DNA of 10,292 nt from Nitrososphaerota archaeon (GTDB lineage: Archaea; Thermoproteota; Nitrososphaeria; Nitrososphaerales; Nitrosopumilaceae): NCBI GenBank assembly GCA_028867395.1, contig JAGWGO010000034.1:1-10292 (forward strand). Direction: 5' to 3'. Position 1 is the first letter of the stretch. Each line of letters opens with the position of its first letter. The position numbers and the translations under genes were made by a program. Below, piece after piece: positions 1 to 5,635 of this stretch. The notes under the pieces are model-generated. The model had not been told where the DNA came from, did not search any database, and worked only from the letters and a program-made list of their open reading frames with translations.

Positions 1-51
1 TTAATTATAAAAATTATGAACAATCAATCAGTAAGGAATATCGTCAAGAAA

Positions 52-60
52 TTTTAAAGG
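52..60 (+). promoter_or_regulatory. TATA-like box of the tethered winged-helix regulator gene
   Basis: TTTTAAAGG is centred about 25 bases before the GTG at 81, the usual archaeal distance from TATA box to transcription start. This predicts a leaderless or nearly leaderless mRNA and supports GTG 81 as the start although the reading frame is open further upstream. The same spacing recurs before the genes at 903, 1771 and 2090. Promoter activity is inferred from sequence only. Confidence 0.5.
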
Positions 61-80
61 GGAATGGCAGGATATGTGCA

Positions 81-767
81 GTGTCTGCAAGCGACAAAGA
101 ACCCGATCTTACAATAAAACCTGAGGAATATCTTGAGGTAATCAGTACTGAAGACGAACGAATTAAGATAATCGGCGAAGAATTGGCAAACGATACAGGT
201 AGGGCAATCTTTGGGAAGATATCTCAAGGCGTAACTAGCTCAAACGAGATTGCAAAAACACTAGGGATCTCCCTCCCACTTGTGAACTGGCACGTAAACA
301 GGCTTTTAGGCGTGGGTCTTATCAAGGTGGAAAAGATTGAGATGAGCCAAAAGAACAAACAGATGAAGTATTATGCACCTGTCAAGACCGCGCTAGTAAT
401 AATACCTCCAGAGAATTCATCTGAGAAAAACTCTGCAACCTCAAAAAAAGAAACAGTGCTGACGAGACTACGTCACTACCTGGCAAGTATCGTATCTTTT
501 GTAATGGTTTCCTCTGGGATCTATATTGCTGAAAAAAATCAGACTCAACAAGAGGTTTCATATGCGCCTGTGACTACGCAGGCGCCAATGATGCATGCTG
601 CAATTAGGGCTGCACCAGTGCAACAAACTCCACCGCCTCCAGAACCAACTATCTTTGCTTCAGATCCTATGATGGTAGTAATTGCGTTGCTTGGAGGTGC
701 AGCAGTCTTTTGCGCAGTATTTTTTGGGATAAAATTTGTCAGAAGAAAAAAGCAAATCACAAAATAA
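81..767 (+). CDS. Membrane-tethered winged-helix (ArsR-like) transcriptional regulator
   Basis: This is probably a one-component DNA-binding regulator fixed in the membrane. Residues about 38-100 form a winged helix-turn-helix: a helical start (DTGRAIFGKI), then EIAKTLGISLPLVNWHVNRL as the HTH with recognition helix, then a basic wing ending in KYYAP. A polar linker (about 110-127) leads to one membrane helix (about 132-149), a Pro/Gln/Ala-rich outer loop of about 45 residues (151-195) and a second helix (about 196-217), closing with the basic tail FVRRKKQITK. The DNA-binding domain and the tail would both be cytoplasmic. The GTG start was chosen because a TATA-like box lies 25 bases upstream. 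The frame stays open to the window edge, so a longer protein cannot be excluded. ATG codons at 64 and 74 are out of frame and stop quickly. The regulated genes and signal are unknown. The outer loop has no domain I recognise. Confidence 0.82.
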   Translation: MSASDKEPDLTIKPEEYLEVISTEDERIKIIGEELANDTGRAIFGKISQGVTSSNEIAKTLGISLPLVNWHVNRLLGVGLIKVEKIEMSQKNKQMKYYAPVKTALVIIPPENSSEKNSATSKKETVLTRLRHYLASIVSFVMVSSGIYIAEKNQTQQEVSYAPVTTQAPMMHAAIRAAPVQQTPPPPEPTIFASDPMMVVIALLGGAAVFCAVFFGIKFVRRKKQITK

Positions 768-831
768 ACTCGATTTGTGAAACTTGAGAAAATAAAGACG
801 AAATTCTAGTAATAAAACATTTTAGCAAAAA

Positions 832-837
832 TTTTTT
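832..837 (+). terminator. T-tract, possible terminator of the tethered regulator gene
   Basis: A run of six T lies about 65 bases after the stop codon at 767 in an AT-rich spacer, before the next promoter. Archaeal RNA polymerase can terminate at oligo-T without a hairpin. The rest of the 768-902 spacer holds no reading frame or RNA gene I can support. Confidence 0.3.
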
Positions 838-873
838 GTATAAAATTAAGTTAAAATGAAATTTAATCAAAGC

Positions 874-881
874 CTATAAGA
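874..881 (+). promoter_or_regulatory. TATA-like box of the SIMPL-domain gene
   Basis: CTATAAGA is centred 25 bases before the ATG at 903. That spacing predicts a leaderless transcript. No Shine-Dalgarno-like sequence precedes the ATG, which agrees with this. Confidence 0.5.
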
Positions 882-902
882 CCTTGTATTCAATATGATA
901 TA

Positions 903-1694
903 ATGACAAATAGAATCACAACAATTCTGGCAGCAATTGCAGCAATTGCAATTGTATCAACAACATTTGGAGGAATGCAGGGTTCTGGAGATAAAGCATA
1001 TGCACAAAATGTGCCGTATTATTTTCCGCCTGAGCAAAACACAACTTCTGTGACAGGAACTGCTACTGAGACTGTCATGCCAGATCTTGTTGTTATACAG
1101 CTAGGTGTCGATACACAGGCAAAGACCGCACAAGGAGCTTTGATCCAAAACGCTCAAGCAATGAATGCAACTGCAACCGCGATACAAAAACTCGGAATCA
1201 ATGCCACTGAAATCAGCACAAGCGATTTCACAATAGAGCCAGTGTACAATAACACAGGCCCATATCCGCCATACAACGTATACCAAAGTGTGTTTATTGG
1301 ATATAAGGTGTCCAACACACTAATCATTAAAACAACCAAATTGGGACTTGCGGGCAACATTCTTGATACGGCAGTTGGAGCAGGAGCAAATAGGGTAGAC
1401 AACGTGTCGTTTACTCTCTCGCCTGCAAAGCAGCAAATTGTTCAGAATAGCTTGATCGATAACGCTGTACTTGATGCACAATCTAGAGCCCAAAAGGCAC
1501 TGGCGCCTCTTGGTGAAAAAATTATTGGCGTAAAGTCGGTAAACTTGTCTGAACTTAGTATGCCAGAACCACTGTCTGTCTATCATGCAAATGCTATGAT
1601 GACAGCAGCACCTGCAGTACAGACGCCAATATTCACATCAAACCAAGACATGACAACATCAGTAGATGTCGTTTTCTTAATTGGAGCACAGTAA
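903..1694 (+). CDS. Secreted SIMPL-domain (DUF541) protein
   Basis: The protein has an N-terminal signal peptide: MTNR, a hydrophobic stretch at about 6-23, and a likely cleavage after AYA at residue 34, leaving Gln at the mature end. The mature part matches the SIMPL/DUF541 family. It opens with SVTGTATETVMPDLVVIQLGV (the usual 'GxG...PD...v.lgV' start, about 49-69), has a helical stretch of Ala/Gln/Asn (about 73-97), a 'GINATEISTSDFTIEPVY' segment typical of the family, a GYKVSNTLII strand, and a C-terminal strand DVVFLIGAQ. Length (263) is normal for a single-domain member. Bacterial relatives (periplasmic YggE/BP26 type) are linked to oxidative-stress protection, but the molecular activity is not established. 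Here it would act outside the cell membrane. It is probably transcribed alone, with its own TATA box and a T-rich terminator after the stop. Confidence 0.88.
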   Translation: MTNRITTILAAIAAIAIVSTTFGGMQGSGDKAYAQNVPYYFPPEQNTTSVTGTATETVMPDLVVIQLGVDTQAKTAQGALIQNAQAMNATATAIQKLGINATEISTSDFTIEPVYNNTGPYPPYNVYQSVFIGYKVSNTLIIKTTKLGLAGNILDTAVGAGANRVDNVSFTLSPAKQQIVQNSLIDNAVLDAQSRAQKALAPLGEKIIGVKSVNLSELSMPEPLSVYHANAMMTAAPAVQTPIFTSNQDMTTSVDVVFLIGAQ

Positions 1695-1702
1695 CTCCTA
1701 AC

Positions 1703-1715
1703 TTTTTTTATTTTT
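1703..1715 (+). terminator. T-rich terminator after the SIMPL-domain gene
   Basis: Seven T, one A and five T lie 8-20 bases after the stop codon. Strong oligo-T is the usual archaeal intrinsic terminator. No hairpin is visible upstream of it. Confidence 0.5.
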
Positions 1716-1742
1716 ACGGTACATTGCCCAGTAAAAAAATTT

Positions 1743-1754
1743 CATATACTATAA
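1743..1754 (+). promoter_or_regulatory. TATA-like box of the RAM-domain gene
   Basis: CATATACTATAA lies 17-28 bases before the TTG start at 1771. The first half (CATATACT) is centred 25 bases upstream. It supports TTG as the start of a leaderless mRNA. Confidence 0.45.
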
Positions 1755-1770
1755 TTACGTAATATTATGA

Positions 1771-2001
1771 TTGGAAACTGCCTATGTGATGATAAACTGT
1801 GAGATGGGGTCAGAAAGTTCAATCATCGAGAGGGTAAAGCCGATCGAGGGGGTAAAGGAAGTAGTAGGTGTATTTGGGAACTATGACGTGCTTGTCAAAA
1901 TTCAATCTACGAATATTGATGAGATTAGTCAGATCATAGTAGAAAATATACGTAGACTAGGCAAGATACGGTGCACTACAACGTTGATGTGTGCCAACTA
2001 A
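1771..2001 (+). CDS. Stand-alone Lrp/AsnC ligand-binding (RAM) domain protein
   Basis: The 76-residue protein is one alpha-beta RAM (SAM) domain of the Lrp/AsnC family with no DNA-binding part. It has a first strand TAYVMINCE, a helix SSIIERVKPIEGVKEV, the family hallmark VFGNYDVLVKI at about 34-44, a second helix DEISQIIVENIRRLGKI, and a final strand RCTTTLMC. In full-length Lrp proteins this domain oligomerises and binds amino acids or other small ligands. Stand-alone versions are common in archaea and may mix with full-length partners or act as ligand sensors. The start is TTG directly after an in-frame TGA at 1768-1770, so no longer version is possible; the TATA-like box spacing supports it. 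An overlapping ATG at 1767 is in another frame and gives only 11 codons. Ligand and partner are unknown. Confidence 0.83.
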   Translation: METAYVMINCEMGSESSIIERVKPIEGVKEVVGVFGNYDVLVKIQSTNIDEISQIIVENIRRLGKIRCTTTLMCAN

Positions 2002-2021
2002 TTACATGCAGCGATACGGAA

Positions 2022-2034
2022 ATAGTATTACTAT
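2022..2034 (+). repeat. 13-base perfect dyad upstream of the radical SAM gene
   Basis: ATAGTA-T-TACTAT has six-base arms around one base. It lies between the RAM-domain gene stop and the radical SAM promoter, about 30 bases upstream of the TATA-like box. It may be an operator. The stem is too AT-rich to be a convincing terminator. Chance occurrence is possible. Confidence 0.3.
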
Positions 2035-2060
2035 CTAGGGATATACTGGATGAGAACATC

Positions 2061-2068
2061 TTTTAAGG
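2061..2068 (+). promoter_or_regulatory. TATA-like box of the radical SAM gene
   Basis: TTTTAAGG is centred 25 bases before the ATG at 2090 and is nearly identical to the box before the gene at 81. It predicts a leaderless transcript. Confidence 0.5.
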
Positions 2069-2089
2069 CACATCATGTAACTCGATTCC

Positions 2090-3037
2090 ATGGAGATAAT
2101 GGGAAGGGGTTTAACGCAAATAATACGAGAGACTCCTTCTTACATGCATATTTTTACAAAGTTTGCAGCATACAGGTTATTTAACAAGCGCAGCCCAATT
2201 TATGGTTCAGCAGATATTATCAACGTGTGCAATCTACACTGTGAACATTGCTATTGGTGGCTCAACAGAAAGGAGAATGAAGAGCTTACAGTAGAACAGT
2301 GGAAAAAAGTAATAGATGAGAAATTCAAGAAAAACCACGTCTTCATAATAACACTTGTGGGCGGAGAGCCAACAATGAGGCCTGACGTGATTGAACTATT
2401 CATCAAGGAGTTTCCAAAGCGCATCTGTATAGTTTCAAACGGTACACTACCGCTAAAACGCTACCAAGACCTATACTTTTACTGGATATCAATAGACGGG
2501 ACAAAAGAGATTCATGACAAGATTAGAGGGCAAGGCGCATGGGACAAAACAAGAAAAAACGTCGTAGATTATGTGAATAAAAATGGGGATCTTGCCTACA
2601 AAGACATTTGGATCACAATGACCATAAATGCGTTAAACTACAAAACCGTACCAAAAGTAATTGAAGAGTGGTCTGACTATTCCAACAAGATTGGATTCCA
2701 GTTTCACACCCCGTTTATGAAAAACGATCCTCTCTGGCTGCCCTTTGGAGAAGAGAGAACAAGAATTGTTGATGATCTCATATCAATGAGGAAAAAACAT
2801 CCTGATTACCTAATAAATCCAGTATCGCAACTTGAACTGATGAAACGAAATTGGGGAGGAAAAGGCACCACCCCAGTTGATTGTCCAACGTGGGCTATCT
2901 TATCCGTTGATCATTTGGGGAGAGAAAAGATGCCTTGTTGCATAGGCAGTGCAGAGAACAAGTCCATGAAGCCAATATGTGAAGACTGTGGTCTTGGGTG
3001 CTATTCTGTGCTAGTCGGCTATGGAATGAAGGGATAA
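2090..3037 (+). CDS. Radical SAM enzyme with SPASM-like C-terminal cysteines
   Basis: The protein should reductively cleave S-adenosylmethionine with a [4Fe-4S] cluster and start a radical reaction; the substrate is unknown. The cluster motif CNLHCEHC (C47, C51, C54) follows the strand GSADIINV. Other family landmarks are GGEP at 91-94 (SAM amino-group binding), VSNGT at about 115-119 and ISIDG at 133-137. The C-terminal third has six more cysteines: C265, then G277 and C283-C284, then CEDCGLGC (C297, C300, C304). This resembles a shortened SPASM/twitch domain that would hold at least one auxiliary iron-sulfur cluster. The N-terminal 30 residues are basic and amphipathic, with no signal peptide, so it is likely cytoplasmic. 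Length (315) is short but complete for a core plus small extension. ATG at 2099 is an alternative start. SPASM enzymes often modify peptides or lipid precursors, but no precursor gene is visible here. The stop lies two bases from the convergent gene's stop. Confidence 0.85.
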   Translation: MEIMGRGLTQIIRETPSYMHIFTKFAAYRLFNKRSPIYGSADIINVCNLHCEHCYWWLNRKENEELTVEQWKKVIDEKFKKNHVFIITLVGGEPTMRPDVIELFIKEFPKRICIVSNGTLPLKRYQDLYFYWISIDGTKEIHDKIRGQGAWDKTRKNVVDYVNKNGDLAYKDIWITMTINALNYKTVPKVIEEWSDYSNKIGFQFHTPFMKNDPLWLPFGEERTRIVDDLISMRKKHPDYLINPVSQLELMKRNWGGKGTTPVDCPTWAILSVDHLGREKMPCCIGSAENKSMKPICEDCGLGCYSVLVGYGMKG

Positions 3038-3039
3038 TA

Positions 3040-4449
3040 CTATCTTTGGAATAATCTTACTTTTGTAAATGATATCATCAATCCAAACACAACTACTAGC
3101 ACTGCAAGTGAGGCAAACGGAAACTCGGGTACTGTAGTCTGGGCACTTGCAGTGGTTGGTGAATTGTCAGTGGCAGGATTGCTTACAGTGGCAGGAAACT
3201 CTGTTGATGCAAAACTGCTGTCATTTAGGTTCTCAAACGCAATTGTAATTGAGCCTGTATAGTTTGATGGAAATGAGACATTGATGTTGTTTCCACTATC
3301 CGAGTTGGTTGTCCTACCTACCTCGTGGTATATCACTCCATTACTTCCTTCTAGTACAGAAAAATCATAGGGAATGGAGCCAACAGTTTTATTTGCGGCG
3401 TATGGATCTAGTATCTTAAAGTTGAACTCGGTGGTAGAACCTGCAAGGATCTTTGGTGGGTTCCAGCTTAACGCTATCTTGTACTGGGCATTTCTTGTAA
3501 ACTGGACCACCGGGAATTTGTTCTCATCGCTTGGCTTTAATGAAAAAGCCATCTCCTTGCCTGGATTTTGCTGATCTGAGAAGAGTGTTTGCACGTCTGG
3601 TCTGTATAAAATAAGGTGCACTATTCGGTAGGCATCCATCGAATAGTCATCTATTGAGATAAGCTTGTCAGGTATCTTGATGTCATTTACATAAGCATCA
3701 TATTTTGTAACCACAAAATCTCCAAGGGTTCTTGGAATCCTGATCTCTCGATGGACTACTGTGAGTTGGTTAATGTTCTGCTGCGACCAGTCAAATGGCA
3801 TTGTAAAGTTGATTGATTTTTTGACTGGGTCATACAATATGTTGTGAATCCGGTCATAATAACCGATTATCTGGATCTGGTGGGTCCCATAGCTTGGGTC
3901 ATTGATTGTGAGGTTGTCGTACTCTGGAATTGATATACCTGCATTGTATGACTTGCTGACTTGGTTGTCATATGCTCCCATTGTGATGACCTCTATTTTG
4001 AATCTGTACAACCCGCCAGAGTTGAAGACTGGGCCCTTTATGTCATAATTTCCACTATCCTGACCGAAAAGTCCTGAAAGTATCCCTCCTTGTTCGTTAA
4101 ACGTTGTATTGCCTGACTGCTGTGGATAAAAGCTCAAGAGAAAGTTACCGCTGTCACTTTTGAATATGTGACCAAACACTGCATTCTGTCCCTTGAATGC
4201 AGAGATGACAAGGGTCGCATCTGGAATTGGCTGTTGTGTGTCGGCATCCATTAGTACTAGATTCAGTTGGGTTCCTGCGTGGTTGTTGTCAATTAAAAAT
4301 GGAACAGAACCAATTGAGAGCGTAACGTTTGTCTTTCCTATCAAGGATGGTGGAAGGGTCTCACTTGCAAGTCCGTCTCCGTAAGCTCTCAGAGCAAAGA
4401 AAAGAGAGGACGCAGCTATGAATATTGCCAAAAAATAGATTAATTTCAC
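3040..4449 (-). CDS. Secreted beta-rich protein with PEF-type C-terminal sorting tail
   Basis: I do not recognise the main domain. The N-terminus is a signal peptide (MKLIYF, hydrophobic to about residue 20, cleavage probably near AYG at 22-24). The body of about 400 residues is rich in Thr, Asn, Ser, Tyr and aromatic residues, typical of extracellular beta domains. A segment at about 60-95 (LVLMDADTQQPIPDATLVIS) looks like an Ig/carboxypeptidase-regulatory-like fold, and several N-x-S/T sites are present. After a Thr/Ser/Pro linker the protein ends with PEFPFASLAVLVVVFGLMIS and a basic tail (441-469), the tripartite motif-helix-basic layout of archaeal PEF/PEFG-CTERM substrates handled by archaeosortases. 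It is therefore probably displayed on the cell surface. The start is GTG. Its neighbours suggest, without proof, a role at the cell surface next to copper handling. Confidence 0.75.
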   Translation of the reverse strand: MKLIYFLAIFIAASSLFFALRAYGDGLASETLPPSLIGKTNVTLSIGSVPFLIDNNHAGTQLNLVLMDADTQQPIPDATLVISAFKGQNAVFGHIFKSDSGNFLLSFYPQQSGNTTFNEQGGILSGLFGQDSGNYDIKGPVFNSGGLYRFKIEVITMGAYDNQVSKSYNAGISIPEYDNLTINDPSYGTHQIQIIGYYDRIHNILYDPVKKSINFTMPFDWSQQNINQLTVVHREIRIPRTLGDFVVTKYDAYVNDIKIPDKLISIDDYSMDAYRIVHLILYRPDVQTLFSDQQNPGKEMAFSLKPSDENKFPVVQFTRNAQYKIALSWNPPKILAGSTTEFNFKILDPYAANKTVGSIPYDFSVLEGSNGVIYHEVGRTTNSDSGNNINVSFPSNYTGSITIAFENLNDSSFASTEFPATVSNPATDNSPTTASAQTTVPEFPFASLAVLVVVFGLMISFTKVRLFQR

Positions 4450-4480
4450 GAAGTATCGCCAATTTTATGCATTAGTGCAA

Positions 4481-4490
4481 CTCTAAATAA
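4481..4490 (-). promoter_or_regulatory. Possible TATA box of the PEF-tail surface protein gene
   Basis: TTATTTAGAG on the - strand is centred about 37 bases before the GTG at 4449, which would leave a leader of about 10 bases. The spacing is less typical than at the other promoters in the window. Transcription could also continue from the regulator gene upstream, as no oligo-T tract separates them in this 100-base spacer. Confidence 0.3.
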
Positions 4491-4549
4491 ACTCTAAACT
4501 CTGCTCCCAACACTAATTACAACACAATATCTTTTGCATGTGAATTGAT

Positions 4550-5047
4550 CTAAAGAGATGAGAAAGTATCTGCAAGACGATCCGCTGAACTTTCAATCAA
4601 GCTTGGGTGATACTTGTCGATAATTTTTCGTAATCTTTCTTGATCTTTGACATTATACTTTTTCTTGAAATCAATAGTTTTGCTTTCTACAAGGTCATCC
4701 CTCTTTACCTGTGAGAGATACAATGATACAGTGGCTGGTGATTTTTGTGTCTTTTCAACCAACTCGCTAAATGAGAGCGTTCCATTCTCTAGCAGAGCTG
4801 AAAGTATCTGCTTGGGAGTTTCCTGCCTTAGATTCTTTATGAGTATAACCTCCTCGTCTGGTAATCCGGGAGGGTAGAATCTCGTCTGACCTGGACTACG
4901 GTCTACCTTGACAACACCTCCCTTTTCAAGCTTGGCTGCATAATATTCTAAAACTCCGTTTTTCATCCCAGTCTCACGCATTATTTCTCTGAACTTGATG
5001 CCGGGATTTTTTTCAATCACCTTTATTATCTGCATTACTCGGTCCAA
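4550..5047 (-). CDS. Tandem winged-helix transcriptional regulator
   Basis: This is a cytoplasmic DNA-binding protein made of two winged helix-turn-helix units. The first (about residues 4-60 from this start) has GIKFREIMRETGMKNGVLEY as HTH and a wing with RSPGQTRFYPPG. The second (about 74-133) has LSFSELVEKTQKSPATVSLY followed by a wing and FKKKYNV. A C-terminal helix rich in Arg, Lys and Asp (about 134-165) could dimerise. The start is TTG at 5047, preceded at a 6-base gap by AGGAGAG (5060-5054), the best Shine-Dalgarno sequence in the window. The longer frame begins at TTG 5077 inside the previous gene and has no such site; ATG 5035 is a shorter option. The gene lies one base after the stop of the four-helix membrane protein gene, so the two are surely co-transcribed and probably coupled in translation. 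It is a good candidate for the local copper-locus regulator (inference). No metal-binding cysteine cluster is seen. Confidence 0.8.
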   Translation of the reverse strand: MDRVMQIIKVIEKNPGIKFREIMRETGMKNGVLEYYAAKLEKGGVVKVDRSPGQTRFYPPGLPDEEVILIKNLRQETPKQILSALLENGTLSFSELVEKTQKSPATVSLYLSQVKRDDLVESKTIDFKKKYNVKDQERLRKIIDKYHPSLIESSADRLADTFSSL

Positions 5048-5048
5048 C

Positions 5049-5441
5049 TCAATCTCTCCTAAACACGGATAATGCAAACATCAACAAAGCAAAGAATATG
5101 ATTACGTGACCTATCTCAAAAGATGAAAAGGTCCAAAAGTAATACTTTGACTGCCATGCTGCATCGATTAGCCAGAATACTTCTGCCAAGATAAATGTCC
5201 CAAAAGCAAGTGTGGTAAACAACAGTCTGCGAGTCCTAACTTTTCGATATGCAGTTGCTGCTACTACCGTTAGAAAAGAGGCAAAACCTATTCCGCTCAA
5301 GTGTAAAAGAATGTGAAAGTCGTTATATTGCTGAAAGAGATGAGGTAATATGACAGGTATGGATAACACCACTACCATCGAGAATATTATTACACATAGT
5401 AGTGTGGATTTGGTATCAATCAACGATTGCGGCCTGAACAT
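5049..5441 (-). CDS. Small four-helix membrane protein, partner of the tandem winged-helix regulator
   Basis: I do not recognise the family. The 130-residue protein has four predicted membrane helices at about 13-33, 43-63, 73-93 and 108-126, with short loops and basic residues at 66-72 (RKVRTRR) and at the end (FRRD). Histidines sit at or near helix ends (H34, H43, H47, H112), and helix 3 carries an acidic pair with Trp (AEVFWLID). ATG at 5441 is the start. A TATA-like box lies 26 bases upstream and no Shine-Dalgarno sequence is present, so the mRNA is probably leaderless. The next gene, a DNA-binding regulator, starts one base after this stop. A small membrane protein tightly coupled to a cytosolic winged-helix protein suggests a sensor-regulator pair, and the histidines would allow metal sensing or transport (inference). 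Confidence 0.7.
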   Translation of the reverse strand: MFRPQSLIDTKSTLLCVIIFSMVVVLSIPVILPHLFQQYNDFHILLHLSGIGFASFLTVVAATAYRKVRTRRLLFTTLAFGTFILAEVFWLIDAAWQSKYYFWTFSSFEIGHVIIFFALLMFALSVFRRD

Positions 5442-5462
5442 AATGAAAATTGGTCAAAAAGA

Positions 5463-5472
5463 GATTTAAATC
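5463..5472 (-). promoter_or_regulatory. TATA-like box of the four-helix/regulator operon
   Basis: GATTTAAATC, itself a palindrome, is centred about 26 bases before the ATG at 5441. This fits a leaderless start. It overlaps by two bases a 17-base perfect dyad on its upstream side. Confidence 0.5.
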
Positions 5473-5487
5473 AAATGGTACATTTGA
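5471..5487. promoter_or_regulatory. Candidate operator: 17-base perfect dyad beside the TATA box
   Basis: TCAAATG-GTA-CATTTGA has seven-base arms around three bases. It lies immediately upstream of, and touches, the TATA-like box of the four-helix/regulator operon, where a bound protein would affect TBP/TFB loading. Read on the - strand it contains TGTACCA, also found at the same place upstream of the TATA box of the copper operon (9404-9410). A second short dyad ACGAA-CA-TTCGT follows at 5487-5498. The function is inferred from position and symmetry. Confidence 0.45.
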
Positions 5488-5570
5488 CGAACATTCGTTC
5501 TCGTTCTTTTCAAATACTGCAATAAATTCTAGAATCAAACTCAGAACCATCTGAAATGGTTTTATGCCAA

Positions 5571-5594
5571 ATCTTATCTCAATAAGATAAAAAA
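5571..5594 (-). terminator. Oligo-T plus stem-loop after the CopC-CopD gene
   Basis: In the direction of transcription, about 40 bases after the stop codon, there are six T (5594-5589) followed at once by a perfect stem ATCTTAT-TGAG-ATAAGAT (5588-5571). The T-run can serve as an archaeal terminator; the stem after it could protect or mark the RNA end. The stem is AT-rich, so its stability is low. Confidence 0.4.
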
Positions 5595-5635
5595 GTGAAA
5601 CTCATTTACAATATGACAATACTCGAAATTGATTA

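Noticed and set aside
3..80. In-frame coding extension of the first gene to the left window edge
   Set aside because: The frame is open, but the TATA-like box at 52-60 is correctly spaced for GTG 81 and the translated extension shows no recognisable domain. It remains possible.
64..117. ATG starts at 64 and 74 as alternative starts of the first gene
   Set aside because: Both are out of frame with the regulator and reach stop codons within 18 codons.
545..760. Antisense frame of 71 codons inside the tethered regulator gene
   Set aside because: It is a shadow of the Pro/Ala-rich and hydrophobic coding sequence on the other strand, without promoter or family resemblance.
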